64,000 nt of DNA from Sepioteuthis lessoniana (GCA_963585895.1 OY757904.1:4959982-5023981), one strand, 5' to 3'; numbered from the stretch's first letter, positions 35,385 to 48,336 are shown. Numbers and translations: made by a program. Notes: generated by a model from the letters alone, not told the origin.

Positions 35385-35450
35385 TTGATTCGGCATTAAA
35401 TGACCGATGAGGCTGATATGCCGTAAAACAAAACAAAACCAAACAAAGAT
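35385..35450 (+). repeat. Tail of a tail-sharing SINE
   Basis: The segment reads GATTCGGCATTAAATGACCG, then GAGGCTGATATGCCGTAAAAC and AAAAC units, matching the common SINE tail. The upstream head is not recognisable. Confidence 0.6.
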
Positions 35451-35691
35451 AACTACCATGCCAACGAAAGTAGAAAGCATTAACAAAAATACCTTGCAAT
35501 CTCAGCTTATCTTAAACGTAAAATACTTATCGGAACTGCTCCTTAAGAGAGAGTACTATCAAGGTCATTTAAAATATGCACACTAAAATACGGAGAAATA
35601 TAGCATATATTTCATCATTAATTTCCCTCAACCAAGGTATAGGGTAAAGAGCCAGTGAAGGATTGAAAAAACCCGAAAATCTGAAATTAAA

Positions 35692-35711
35692 AAATAATAA
35701 TAATAATAATA
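35692..35711. repeat. (AAT)n tract at the start of the R4/Dong-like chain
   Basis: Six to seven AAT units directly precede the first 5'-truncated R4/Dong-like copy. Confidence 0.9.
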
Positions 35712-35712
35712 A

Positions 35713-36205
35713 AGACCAAAAGTACAAATGACGGAAGGAATAGAACAACCGAATCAAGAAAATATCAGAACGTGCGGAGAAAAGGAAACTTTCAAGTACT
35801 TGGGAATATTGGAAGCGGATACCATTAGACGAGCAGAGATGAAGGAAACAAATAAAAAGGAGTACATCAGGAAAGGAGTATCTCAGGAAAACGATAAAAC
35901 TACTCGAAACCAAATTATTTAGCAGAAATCCTAATAAACACCTGGACTGTCCCCTTAATATTTACTCTGGAACATTCTTAAAATTGGCCTGGGAAAAACT
36001 TCAACAGATGGCCGACAGAATAAGAAAAATAATGACAATGTATAAGGCCTTGCATCGCAGAGATGACCTCGACAGCCTGCATGTGTGAAGAAAAGAAAGA
36101 GGAAGTGGACTCGCCAGCATGGAAGATGGCATCGATACATCGATAAGTCGTTTCGAAGACTACATAAAAAAAGCATAGAAGAATAACAGCAACCAGAAGC
36201 AGCAG
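35713..36205 (+). pseudogene. R4/Dong-like LINE, chain copy 1
   Basis: It starts just after (AAT)n, inside the post-palm region (EGIEQPNQENIRT, then TFKYLGILEADTIRRAEMK), and runs through MYKALHRRDDLDSL-like and GSGLASMEDGIDTSISRFED-like sequence to about 36,180. Stops and frameshifts are present. The 3' part with zinc finger and nuclease is missing; copy 2 begins immediately. Confidence 0.85.
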
Positions 36206-36214
36206 ATCACAAGA

Positions 36215-37375
36215 GAAGATCAACCACCTAATGTACATCGATGACATTAAATTATTTGCAAAAAAATGAAGAAAAAAAATCTGGAAACTCTCATACACGC
36301 AGTTAGAATATACAGTCAGGACATAGGAATGGAATTTAGCATAGAAAAATGTGCCATGCTTGTCAGGAAAACTGGCAAACGACATATAACTGATGGAATG
36401 GAACTACCAAATCAAGACACCCTGAAGCATCCATACAACGGCTCGAAGACTATATAAAAAAAACACGATCGAGGACTAATTACAAACATCAGAAACGATA
36501 CGGACAACACGATAAACGAAAGAATGACAATAACTAGGAAGCAAAAATGGGAAGGAAAACAACTCTATAGTCGCTTTAAACCACTAATAAACACCTCTCA
36601 CCAGAAAACCTTGACCTAGCTAAGAAAAGGAAACTTTAAGAGAGAAAGGGAATCCCTCCTAATAGCTGCACAGGACAACGCCATAAGAACCAATCGTATC
36701 AAAGCGAGAATAGATAAGACGCAAGAAAACAGTAAATGTAGGCTATGCGGTGATAGAGACGAAACTATCAATCACATAATAAGCGAATGCAGCAAATTAG
36801 CACAGAATGAGTATAAGGCGAGACACGACTGGGCAGACAAGGAGATCCACTGGGAAATGTGCAGGAAATTTTAATTCGACTATACAAACAAATGATATAT
36901 TCACAACCCGGCACCTGTCCTAGAAAATGACACGCATATACTCCTATGGGACTTTAGCATACAAACGGATCACCTAATCCCGGCTAGCAGACCAGACCTC
37001 ACAATAATCAAAAAAAAAAAAAAAAGAAAAGAGAATCTGTAAAATTGTCGACTTTGCTGTCGAATAAATCTGAAGGAAAATGAAAAGAAGGATAAGTACC
37101 TCGACCTTGCAAGAGAATTTAAAAAAAACTGTCGAACATGAAAGTAAGGATAGTGCCAATTGTGATTGGTGCGTTAGGCACAGTAACTAAAGGATTATTA
37201 AAAGGCCTGGAGGACTTGGAAGTTGGCGGACGGGTAGAGACTATCCAAACGACAGCACTGCTAAGAACGGCCAGAATCCTGAGACGAGTCCTGGAGACTG
37301 GAGAAAACGTGCTGTCACTCAAACCCCAATGAAAGACCATCAGCTGACACTGATGTGAAAAACTCTAAAAGAGTA
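36215..37375 (+). pseudogene. R4/Dong-like LINE, chain copy 2, with nuclease domain and 3' end
   Basis: It begins at the RT palm with an intact catalytic motif in LMYIDDIKLFAK (YIDD at 36,234-36,245), continues FSIEKCAMLVRKTGK, then has a deletion that joins DELPNQD-type sequence to the RLEDYIKK region near 36,420. A C-terminal zinc finger CRLCGDRDETINHIISEC survives near 36,735-36,795. The restriction-like nuclease part keeps RPDL and KIVDFAV (about 36,990-37,065), compatible with a PD-(D/E)XK site. A conserved C-terminal block (IVPIVIGALGTVTKGLLKGL) ends near 37,335. The 3' UTR ends in (AAT)n. Confidence 0.85.
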
Positions 37376-37399
37376 AAATAATAATAATAATAATAATAA
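37376..37399. repeat. (AAT)n junction between LINE copies 2 and 3
   Basis: Seven to eight AAT units serve as the 3' tail of copy 2 and lie directly before the truncated start of copy 3. Confidence 0.93.
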
Positions 37400-38866
37400 A
37401 CATGAAAAAGTACTGGAAACCCTAATAAATGCAATTAGAATATACAGTCAAGACAAAGGGATAGAATTTAGCATTGAAAAATGTGCAATGCTCGTCATGA
37501 AAAGTGGCAAACGACATCTAACTGACGGGATAGAACTACCAAATCAAGACAAGATCAGAACGCTTGCAGAAAACGAGACCTACAAATATTTAGGAATCTT
37601 GGAGGCTGACACCATCAAACAAGTCGAAATGAAAAACAAAATTCAAAAAGAATATCTCAGGAGAACTAGAAAACCACTCGAGACAAAACACAATAGCAGA
37701 AACCTTATCCAGGGAATAAATACTTGGGCTGTACCCCTCTTTAGATACTCGGGACCCTTTCTCGAGTGGACCAGAGATGAACTTAGACAAATTGACCAAA
37801 GAACTGAAAAACTAATGAGCATGCATAAGGCGTTACATCCCAGAGACGACGTGGACAGACTATATGTATCAAGAAAAGAGGTAGGAAGAGGACTTGCCAG
37901 CATCGAAGACAGCGTTGACGCATCCATACAACGACTCGAAGACTACATAGAAAAACACGAAGGATGACTGATTACGGCCATCAGAAACGATATTGACAAC
38001 ACGATAGCTAACGGAACGACAAAAACTAGGAAACAAAAATGGGAAGAAAAACAACTCCATGGGCGTTTTAAATGACTAATAATCAACATCTCGCACGACA
38101 AAACCTGTACATGGCTAAGAAAAGGAAACTTTAAGAGAGAAACAGAATCTCTCCTTATGGTAGCACAAAACAGCGCCATAAGAACCAATTATATCAAAGC
38201 GAGGATAGATAAGACACAACAAAATAGCAAATGCAGACTATGCGGTGACAGAGATGAAACCATCAATCACATAATAAGAGAATGCAGCAAATTGGCACAG
38301 AAGGAGTACAAGACTAGACATGACTGGGTGGGCAAGGTGATCCACTGAGAAATGTGCAAGAAATGTAAATTTGACCATGCCAACAAATGGTATATGCACA
38401 ACCAGCACCTGTCCTAGAAAATGACACTCACAAACTCCTGTAGAACTTTGATATACAAACGGATCACCTAATCACAGCCCAAAGACCAGATCTTATAATA
38501 ATCTACAAAAAAAAAAAATCTGCAAAATTGTCACCTTTGCTGTCCCGGTGGACCACAAAATAATACTGAAAGAATATGAAAAGAGAGATAAGTTACCTTG
38601 ACTTTGCTAGAGAATTGAAAAAAACTATGGAACATGAAGATGACAATTATACCAATTGTGATTGGTGCCTTTGGCACGGTAACTAAAGGATTATTAAAGG
38701 GCCTGGAAGATTTAGAAGTTGGCGACCGAGTGGAGACCATTCAAGCAACAGCATTATTGAAAACGGCCAGAATACTGAGAAGAGTCCTGGAGACTTGAGG
38801 AGACTTGCTGCCACTCAATATCCAGTGAAAGACCATCAGATGTCGCTGATGTGAAAAACTCTAATG
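37400..38866 (+). pseudogene. R4/Dong-like LINE, chain copy 3 (best-preserved C-terminal half)
   Basis: The 159-codon open part (37,488-37,967) covers IEKCAMLVMKSGKRHL, YKYLGILEADTIKQVEMK, MHKALHPRDDVDRLYVSRKE and SIQRLEDYIEKHEG. It stops at a TGA (37,965-37,967) where the family has Gly, and the same frame then continues. The zinc finger CRLCGDRDETINHIIREC lies at 38,232-38,285. The nuclease-like PD motif is present near 38,480, but the following D of KIVDFAV is T here. The C-terminal IVIGAFGTVTKGLLKGLEDL follows. The 3' UTR ends with a few AAT units at about 38,866. N-terminal and most RT sequence is missing. Confidence 0.87.
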
Positions 38867-39830
38867 AGTACATAATAATAGATATATTAGAGAGACGCCA
38901 GAAAAGATTGAGAAAAGAAAACAAAAATTTATTCCACGGCTATTTTAAAAGTTAACCAATACAACGAAGTTATTGACCAAGAATGACAGAAATTTGAAAA
39001 TGAGCAATTAATTTCTATGCAAAAAATTAAATACTTGTTGTCCACACAAAGATAATTCTTAGGAAATGCTGGCTGACAGGTAAATCATGAAGTTTATGTT
39101 GAACAACAGCAACTCAAAAGAGATAAACCACAAAATACTGAAAGAAACAATCTTAACGGAACCCAGCACCACAGCAGCAATGTCAGTACCAAATGAAAAA
39201 ATGGAAAATTATTGAAGAATCCTGAAAGAAAAGAAGGACACGTTACTATCCCTAAAGCATTAAGACTTGCCGAATTCAAGTTAGAAACAGAAAAGTTAAA
39301 TCGTTATAAACTATCACACAAACACAACATCAGTGAAATAAACGACCACATCTATGTCGGACCAAATCCAGCCAATGAACTAATTGTTAACTGAAAAAGA
39401 ACCCAAGCAGAAATGCAAAGGTTGAATAGGAAATGAGGCTTGAAGGATAGATAAAGAAAATGCTAGAAAACGTGAAAGCACAAAGGAATTAAAATACACC
39501 AGCAGACAATAGAATGAAAAAACCGACAACTACAATCGCAGAAAAAACTGACAGTACAACTGGAAGAAATAGACCAAAAGATATTGGGGAAAGAAGAGAG
39601 ACTCAAAAGGTACAGGGAGAGAAACAAGCAATGCAAGCAAAACTGGGCTTTCTAAAATGACCAAACAATTTTACCGACAAATTAGAGGAGAAAGCATTAA
39701 AACAAATAAATAAGCGAATGGAATGGAAAGAATATTACTGAAAAGCCGTATGGATGTACAACCTGAAAAAAAAAAAGAACGGATAGGATCTGAAAAAGGC
39801 CCAGGAGGGGATACACACATGGACCCAGAG
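38867..39830 (+). pseudogene. R4/Dong-like LINE, chain copy 4, 5' ORF region
   Basis: It follows the AAT end of copy 3. Broken frames give KEKKGHVTIPKALRLAEFKL, a KHNISEINDHIYVG stretch (39,212-39,394) and GKEERLKRYRERNKQCKQN (about 39,585-39,645), resembling the pre-RT part of this LINE family. No RT is present; the similarity stops near 39,830. Assignment is weaker than for copies 1-3. Confidence 0.6.
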
Positions 39831-39836
39831 TGACAC

Positions 39837-40620
39837 TCACGAAAGTAACAAACTAGAAAACACCAGGCCATGGTGTAGTCCTATGATAGTCACGGAGCCC
39901 AATGTGGTGTGAGTACAAGTCACAGTACTTGCTGTGGCTGTTGCGTTCTTGACTACCACATTTGCTTCGGACTGTTTGCTTTTGTCAAGTCCTTCCGTGT
40001 CCACGCTGTGTTTGAAAGGTCCACGAAGGGAGGTTGACATAATTCAGCCGGATCTTCTTCTGATGGTTAGGTAATATGAGTGGCTAGATTGTCTAGCAAC
40101 TCAAATAATAACCATAAAAACCCGTTGCTAAAAATTTAACAAAAATGGTTTTATTGAAACACTTTTGTGAGACAATAAAGCAACAATGTTTGCCTTCCTG
40201 GCAAACAGAAGAAGAATTTTGAGAGAGAAATGTGACAATTAGATGCGGTTCGTTTGATTCTAATATCTCTAAAAATCTGGGACTTTGGATTTTTATAGCC
40301 GGAAGGTTGTTCAGAGTGCCTCGGGTCTAGAATTGAAACGTTTGGTAGTCTCGAATTGTTTTCTGGTCCCTTTTCTTGTTCTTTCTAATGACCTGTTTTA
40401 ACATCCTATTTTTATAAATCAATATCTGGATCAAAAAGGTTTCTGATTGATTGTCCAATAAAAGACAATCAGTAGTCATATTCCCATTGGTCAGCCAATC
40501 CTAGTTCAGGACCATATCTCACAAGCACAGGGAAAACCCTTCTTAGACGCTTTGACCAATGGGAACAGTAATGGGGTTGAACCAAAATCTCCCAAAATCT
40601 CCAAAAAATATGCTGTGGAT
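39837..40620 (-). repeat. Possible LTR-type sequence A
   Basis: On the minus strand several CCAAT-type motifs (for example GATTGGCTGACCAAT near 40,483) are followed by a TATA-like TTTATAAAAATAGG (about 40,410), an AATAAA near 40,152 and a 67-codon open frame (40,040-39,837) of unknown function. The promoter-like part resembles 55,860-56,045 on the plus strand. It could be an LTR plus gag start of a retrotransposon, but termini and TSD are not defined. Confidence 0.35.
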
Positions 40621-43600
40621 TTTTCTGTGACTTTATCTTCGGGTTTAAAGACAAGTTTGTTTGTTTTTTCGCTTTCAATTTTCAAGGCACACTTAACTGA
40701 ATAAATCAAAGATTCCTCATCTGAGTATGAATTCTGAAAGGCATATGGTCAAGTAGCCTGAATTTCCTGCTGGGAGTCCTTCTTTCTACATCGCTATTAC
40801 CTAGCAACAATACAGTAATTCAGGTAGTTAATTAACGAGTTAAAACATTCACATATTCCGCAACTTTTCAACCAGGATCTCAACAGAGAAAGCTCAGGGG
40901 GATCAGAATTACAAACAATATACATTGTTTTCCTTTAAGCCTTATAAGAACAGAAAATCCTTCACTTAAAAGACAGGAAAACATGAAAATTTATTAACAT
41001 TTTACCTAGTTTCATTCAATGTTCAATAATTAACATTTACGCCTTTACATTCTCAACACATTCTCTTCTACGTTAAATGTAGACTTATTATTAATGATGA
41101 TTGTCTTTCCATATCGGTTAAAGCTTTTCCCCATGGAATTTCTCTCTGAAAATGAAATACGCATCGAAATTTTGACGAAAAATTAATTACATAAAGAATA
41201 GTTTGAGGAGAGCAGTTTAATTCGTTACGTTTAAGATGTTGTCTTTTAAAGAATTCCAATTTAAATCAAAATGGTTTCATCATTCCTGTCAAAACCTACT
41301 CTGCTGTGTTGTTATTCACATGTTGCTTAATCAATTAAAAACACAGAAGATAAAGCAGTCAGGCTTTACTTCTATGATTGTGATGTTTTAGATGAGTAAA
41401 TAATTGAATATTTTCATGTAACGGAAGATAAATGTGCCTGGTAACTGTGAACGAAGCTTGGACTATAAGAATTCATTGTTTCCCAGTTTAAAGGAAACAC
41501 TAAAGAAATTGGGGTGAATTGATTTAACAATGTGTTTGTCAACCCTTTTTCATCATTTACACTGGTTCTACCATCGACAACTTTCGAGCTCTGCTAGAGA
41601 ATAATCAACGAGTTCTCTAACCAGTGTCCCAACAAATAACATTTATCTTGAATTGATACCGAAAGACCAGATGTAATTTTTATGATCACGTATCGAACAA
41701 GGGTTACAAAATTGAAAAAAAAACGAAAAGGGAAAAGTGGGCACAGAGGGAAATCACAGAAAAGAAAAATGGAAAACAGAAGAAGGCTGAACAATTGATA
41801 TAGATAAAGCTGGAAAAGTTGATTATAAAACTGACGTATGATATAAAAAAAGAAGAGAAAAAACAAAGAAATTTCGAATCACAAACAACGTAAATCACAG
41901 TAAAGTAGAAAAAGAAGTAAATTTTAAGTAGAAAACAAGAAAAAGATTATTAGACTCACAGACACTGAATATTTTTACTGCACGGTTTAAAAACAAAAGA
42001 AAAAATCATAAAATAAAAGAAATAAATTGAACTACTTTTAATGCTTACACTGTGCAAAGTGATCAACGAGAAGAATATTTTGAGACAATAATTTGTGAAA
42101 TAAATTATGTATCATTTTTTTTCATATTTAAGTTTAAAGATTTTTTTTGGGTCCAAACGTTTTTTTCTTTTTAAGATTTTCATTTAAAAATTCAGTAATG
42201 AACATAAGTAGAAATGATACGAGTTTATTTGGAAATTCATTTGCGTTTTCAGCAAGGCAATTTTGTCAAAAGTCTCTGTGGTTTTGACAATTATACGATG
42301 CAAATTGCTGTGCCGTTTTATGATTTAACATATTGTTTTTTTCGCAGCGTTAGGAATTATTGTTGGATGTGGATCCGAGAAAAATTCCTTGTTTGTTAAA
42401 TTAAGTTTTTACTGAGACGAAAATTCGTCCGGTTTTGTGTGAATAGAAGAATGGAAACAGAGAAAAATTGGATTAAAAGCTGAAAAGAGGTCTGATGATT
42501 TCTGCATCTAAGTTAAAGACTGCGATTAGTTAATATTTCTCTTGGATATTTTCGTGAAAAGTGCAAATCTTCTTGGTTTGAGATCTAACCTGAAAGCCTT
42601 AATGCCGAGTTAGTAATGTCAAACTGGTAATGCCAAAAATACACGTTAATTTCAGATTGTTAATTTCCCAAAAGTCTTATAAAGAAAATAATGCAAAAAA
42701 ATGGGTGACTAAGGTAATGAGATCATGTAATAGCAAAAACTTTTCTGCTTATAATTAAGACCAATAATAAAAAATAAATTGAAATTATGGCTGGGATGAT
42801 GTCAGCGTATTTTCCGGATGTTTGGAAAAGATTCACCTGCGGCTTAATGCTTATAAATTACGGTGTTTTTTGTCTAACTCAGCCATATTTCATGATGTAA
42901 CAAAGAATATTTTAGGTATTAAAAATCCCTGTGGCAAATGGTATACAAAGACCTACGAAGATCATTTAAGCGGGTGACATTCTGATAAATGGGAAAAGCT
43001 TGGCTACTGCCAAATACTAAAAATTTGTCTTTTAAGACTTTGTCAGGGTATTGTGCGTGAGGCAAACACGAATAGAAAACCTAAGATGCTTTGTTATCTC
43101 TTAGTTTGGTTAGCTCTGGAACATTAACTATTTTTGTATTATGTATTTTGCATTCTATTTAAAGTCTGTAATATTTGTAAGATTTGTATGCATTATCTCG
43201 TGGCTGGGGGCAGGGGAATGGATATTGGCCTTCATGAAGGAAGGAGATGGACGAGAAGAGAAAAACCAATATATGATAATAGGCTTAGCGCAACTAAATG
43301 AGATTCATATCATGAAGAAAATACGAGAGAGTTGTGTAATGCAATGGCAGACGAATGTATGAGGTTATTATGTGCTAACGGCTGAACGGCGTGATGACCT
43401 ATAAATGACCTTAATGTCAACAGATGCCGAAAGAAAGGACGTGCAGTTGTCTTACTTCACCTAGAACGAGTAAAGTATATCTCAATCTACAGTCATGTAG
43501 GTAACACGGACTTTTCCCTCCCATCAGAAGAATGAAGTGATTAGTTGTTCGATTGTCCTGGGATAGAAGTGAGAAAGAGTTTCTTCTTCGGATATCGGAA

Positions 43601-44034
43601 TCACTTAAGACTCTGCAATCGAATAATTTCTAACAAGAATGAAGTCTCGTAAAGAAGAAATGATAGCAATCTAAGACTCTTTTTCCAGACCAAAATGAGC
43701 TTGAAAACACACACTCAATAATAATAATAATAATGGCTTAAAATAACAAGAACGAAAGAAAACGGTCCACTGCATTTGAGCCTTATTTGAAAACAATCAG
43801 AAAGTATGATTTTCTCACAGCATGACAACAGTGATACATTATAATTTTGCACAAAATAACTACCTCTACATGACTCCATTCAAATTAACTACCAATATTT
43901 ATTTTAGGTGTATATTTGAAATCTTGGAAAAATATTCACGCATTGCACTCAGATGTACATCCATTTTTTCGTCTTCACGTCTAATTAACAAATTACAGAT
44001 TTATCACAAAACAATCTCCGTTTGTTAAAAACTC
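40621..44034. other. AT-rich DNA, no gene recognised
   Basis: A 3.4-kb stretch without a recognisable domain, SINE head or LINE fragment. There is a short (AAT)n at 43,718-43,733. Minus-strand open frames near 41,594-41,898 are Phe-rich because of A-rich sequence. Confidence 0.55.
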
Positions 44035-44687
44035 TTGTTTGTTCGTTTGTTTGTTTGTGGTATATCAACCTTTATTGGTTATTTAATGCCAAATCCAGTT
44101 TTATACAAATTAACTGTACTATTTCAAACAATTCAGCTTAGCATAAGTACATAGTTTAATTATCAAAACATTTCTATTTTAAGCTATTCAGTTTAGTGAA
44201 ACAGTTCCAGTTCAAACAATTCTATTTAGTATAAATATAGTTTTTGTCCACATACAGTTAAATGTCAAAATCGTTCTATTTCAAACAATTCAGTTTAGCA
44301 TGAATACACTTTCGATGTCAAAAGCAGTTCTATTTCAAATAATTCCGTTAAGCATAAGTTCACAGTTTACGTGTCAAAATATTTCAATTTGAAGCAGTTC
44401 GGTTTAGTGACAGACCGCAGTTAGAATATCGAAACAGTTATATTTCAAGTTATTCAGTTTTGCGTATATAATCATTTTAGTTCTATTCGACCCATAGGTA
44501 CTACCTCTCCGGGTCAGAGAGGACCTGGGAGCGATGGCACTGGAGGGGTGCTCCACATTCCCCAAAGCCCCAGTATTACTGGAACATCACCATCAGATTG
44601 TTTAGTATAATATGCAGGACACTCGTGAGGGTTGTTATTCCTCTACAGAGGTGCTGTCAGTGTATTCTACAGCCCCATCCGACTGGG
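44035..44687 (-). mobile_element. Family B SINE-like element
   Basis: The tail in reverse is (GTTT)n rather than (TTGG)n, followed by GGTATATCAACC and TTTAATGCCAAATCC. About six to seven ~55-bp units follow, each with a TTCAGTTTAG-type core. The single head ends CCGACTGGGCAAT at 44,687. A TSD is not clear. Confidence 0.82.
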
Positions 44688-46315
44688 CAATCTTTTTTCT
44701 TAAATTAACCACAAATAAATCAAATGTAATCATCTTAACTAATTAGATAATTACTTAGATGCCAGGGAAAATATTGAAATCACTCAAAGTTGAGGAATTT
44801 TTTTTAGCAACTCTTCAAGTTTTTGGGTAGCGTGTAGATTTTGAGACACTGAACTTCGTTAAGGCAAAAATATTCTTCCTCAACTTGATCTCAGTTTTTA
44901 CGAATAATTGTTGACACAAAAGCTTTCCAGGATGGAGGTCTTTTTTTTTTCCTAAATGAATCTGAAAAAAATATATTCTCAGACTGTTTCTCTGTCAGCC
45001 ACTGCATCGATATGCCTTTCCTAAAGATTATATTTAACACTCTTTACAATGTGGAAAGCAATATAACTACATTATTATCTTGAAAGGAAATTTTTCACAA
45101 CTATAATTTTATCGATTGAATGAGAAAGTGCCGACAATTTCTATTTCGCACTTATTGTTGAGATAATGAGTATCGTTTACTCGTGTCCTTTATCTAACAT
45201 ACAAATTCATAACATTAATAAGTGAGAAACTTTGCTTGTTTGCGTTAAGCATTTTCAACTATTGGATTGACACCATCGTCTTGGACAATGCAGATTCATG
45301 ACTTAAGACCTAATATTATTTTCATCTATTCACACTTTGTATTTGCTTTACTATAATCTTATGTTCATCAACTTTGGAGTCAGGGTTGGTTTTCTTTAGT
45401 TAATTCCTTTTTCATATCCCAATTCCTAAAGCCTGAACAGACGTTCACTCCTTTTTTTGCCGTATTGTTATTAATATTTTTAATACTTTGATGTATTCCG
45501 TGGTCTAACCAGGTTTTACCTTTTGATTATCAACAGTGTTTTCCTTCTCAAAGGAGTTTTATAATATTTTCTACAGTTTTAAACCACTCCTATTGTGAAA
45601 CCAGATTTCTTTTCAATTCGTTAATTTTCAAGGTTTGTTGAGGTCTAAAATTTATTTAAATCTTGGTGTAATTCGCGTTTTAGTGTCGAGCTGATATTTA
45701 TTTTCAGAAATGCCAATTGCAAGTTGATTGGATAATTTTTCTTGAAAAAGAAATTGAGTAAATCCTTAATTTCTTGCTTCATTAGCTCTGAAAGAAATGA
45801 AATTTATTTTACGAAATCAGTTTGTCAGTTTATTGTTTAAATATTCAATTATCAAACAAAAAATGTTTATTATTGTAATAATTTTGGAAACAAAATAGAA
45901 ATTTTGATTGAACTTCCGCTAAATGTAGCAATTCGATAAGATTTGTCACACGCTGCATAAAATTAATGATATTGAATCGTTTTACAGTTTAAGTTTCGAC
46001 TTATTAATGAATGAATTCAGAATTTTAATAGAAAAAATAACTCTTTAATATTTCAGCAATATCAAAAAAGAAGTTAATCCCTACCGAATATTAGGTTCGA
46101 TTACAAAATTAGTGATTGTAAATGGTGTTAAAAAAAGGTCACTAATGAAATGACAAAGCGTTTTTTTATTGTTCTTTTTGAATTTGATAAATTGGTTTTA
46201 GATCTGAATATTTTGGAAATGACTGAATATGATTAGTATCTAATTTCAGAGGGAATTCTAAATTTGTGTAGTGATTGATTTGGGTTTTTATCATCATCGT
46301 TATCAAGATATACTC
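44688..46315. other. No gene recognised
   Basis: AT-rich unique DNA with no supported feature. Confidence 0.55.
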
Positions 46316-46319
46316 GAAG

Positions 46320-47020
46320 CACAAGATTCCTTTGTCTCTCTCACACCATCCATCTCTATCAACTATCGTTCTTGGAAAGTTCTCTAGACAGCATCCCGTG
46401 TCTGCACAGAGCTAATGATTGTAAGTTTTTGCTGATCAGTTAATACAATTCTACTAATGTGTAGGAGTCCATAGGAGAATGAGTTCGTCCAAACTTTTCC
46501 ATCAGTGCCCATCATATCTTGCTGGTTCAATTTAGATAGTTTCTGATATAGGAGTAAGTGGCCATAAAACTGCGGTTATTTAGGGTGCAATTTCCGGAAT
46601 TCATTCAAAACGCCACGCAGCATTATTGACTAGATCCATCAAGCTTTTCCTCTATGCGTTTTGTTAGTGTCCATGTGGTGCATCCATATAGTAGTACTTA
46701 CACTGCTAGAACTTGAAATAATTTATCAAAGTGATTAGATTTCACATGATCGTTAATCTGTCAATAACAGTCCATGCTTTCCCTAAGTGTTTGCTAACAT
46801 CGCTTTCAGTAGATGAGATATTGCTACTGAGATATATAAACAGGTCCTCTAACTTCAGTGGTTAGCCATTTAGTGAAAAGGTGGTATAAATTTGATTAAT
46901 TCTGTTTTATTTGAATTCACTTAGAGGCCAGTACATATTGCTACTTGCTATGGGCCATTCAACTGAGATTTGACTTGAGAAGGTGTATATGGATTTGTAG
47001 ATAACATGGTTATACCAATG
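46320..47020 (-). pseudogene. RTE-like LINE, 3' fragment
   Basis: The minus strand covers the region from the YMCF-type block (about 47,000) through a LVDKF-type part, TVIDRL, SILLYG (about 46,690) and GHLLLYQ-type sequence to the 3' end near 46,330. All frames are broken. The end matches those at 28,138 and 6,438. Confidence 0.75.
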
Positions 47021-47099
47021 AATGCATTTGGGTGTATAAAAAAGAGTGAACTGATTTATTTGATTGAAAACGCTTCACTTCAATATAATATAACTCATG

Positions 47100-48212
47100 G
47101 TTAGTTGGTCGAATGGTTGGTTGGATTTTATGGCATATCAACCTTTTAACGTCAAATCCACTTTTATGCAAATAGTCAGTTCTATTTTAAACAATTCAGT
47201 TTAGCATGAATACGCAGTTTAATTGTCAAAAACGTTTTTGTTTCAAGCTATTCATTTTATTCAAACAGTTCTAATTCAGCAAATTCAGTTCCGTATAAGT
47301 ACAGATTTTGTTTACACACAGTTAAATGTCAAAGCAGTTCTATATTAAACAATTCAGTTTAGTGTAAGTTGAGTTTCAATGTCAAAAAGCTATTCCATTT
47401 CAAACTATTCAGTAAAGCATAAGCACGCAATTTTAAATTTAAGTACCCAGTTTATTTGTCAAAAACATTTCTATTTCAAGCAATTCAGTTTAGTTAAACA
47501 GTTCTAGTTCAAACAATTCAGTTTAGCATAAGTATGCCGTTAGTTCTATTTAACCCATAGATTTGGCCCAAATCAGGTGCTACCATTCTGGGCCAGAGTG
47601 GACCTGGGAGCGATGGCGATGAAGGGGTACTCCGCATTCTCCAAAGCTCCAGCGTCACTGGAGCTTCACCCTCAGATTGTTTAGTGTCATAACCAGGACA
47701 CTCATTGGGGGTGATACCCCTCTGCAGAGGGGCAGCCGGTGTATTCTACAGCCCTAGCCGACTGGGCAATACACAGTTAATGTCAAAACAGTTTTATTTC
47801 AGATAATTCTGTTTAGCATAAGTACACAGTTTAGATGTCAAAACAGTTCTATTTAGAGCAATTCAGTTTAGTATAAGTATGCAGTTTTAATGTCCAAACA
47901 GTTCTTTTTAAACAATTCAGTTTAGCATAAATATGTAGTTTAAATGCAACAAACAGTAAAGTCAAGAAACCAGGGTTTAGTTCTATTTAACCCATAGTTA
48001 AGACCTTTATCAGGTGCTACCTCTTCGGGCCAGAGTGGTCATGGGAGCGATGGCAATAAAGGCGTACTCCGCATTCCCCAAAGCTCCTGCATTATTGGAA
48101 CCTCACCATCAGATTGTTTAGTGTCATATCCAGGACGCTCATTGAGGAGGGTCTTACCCAACTGCAGAGAAGTAGTCGGTGTATTCTACAGACCCAGCTG
48201 ACTGGGCAACAC
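47100..48212 (-). mobile_element. Family B element with two heads, inserted as one unit
   Basis: The reversed tail (GGTTGGTTGGATTTTATGGC) is followed by about eight ~55-bp units, then a head (about 47,540-47,768, ending CCGACTGGGCAAT). Three more ~55-bp units and a second head (about 47,985-48,210, ending CTGACTGGGCAAC) follow. AACTCATG flanks the whole (47,092-47,099 and 48,213-48,220), so both heads arrived together. The heads differ by many substitutions. Confidence 0.85.
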
Positions 48213-48332
48213 AACTCATGTTCCAATTCTTTTTAAAGCAAAAAATATTCGGTTAATTATCGTTATGAATAACAAGATAGATTTTCATTTTGAAATGTTC
48301 ATTTGCAAAGATTTGTAAGTAATAATCATTTG

Positions 48333-48336
<4 letters not shown>

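Noticed and set aside
39837..40040. 67-codon minus-strand frame as a gag start
   Set aside because: Only weak similarity of composition and position to the 56.3-kb sequence supports it; kept as part of a possible LTR-type repeat, not as a gene.
44090..48000. CRISPR-like or satellite array of ~55-bp repeats
   Set aside because: The units are internal parts of dispersed family B elements with TSDs, diverged from each other, and no spacers or cas genes exist; the genome is animal.
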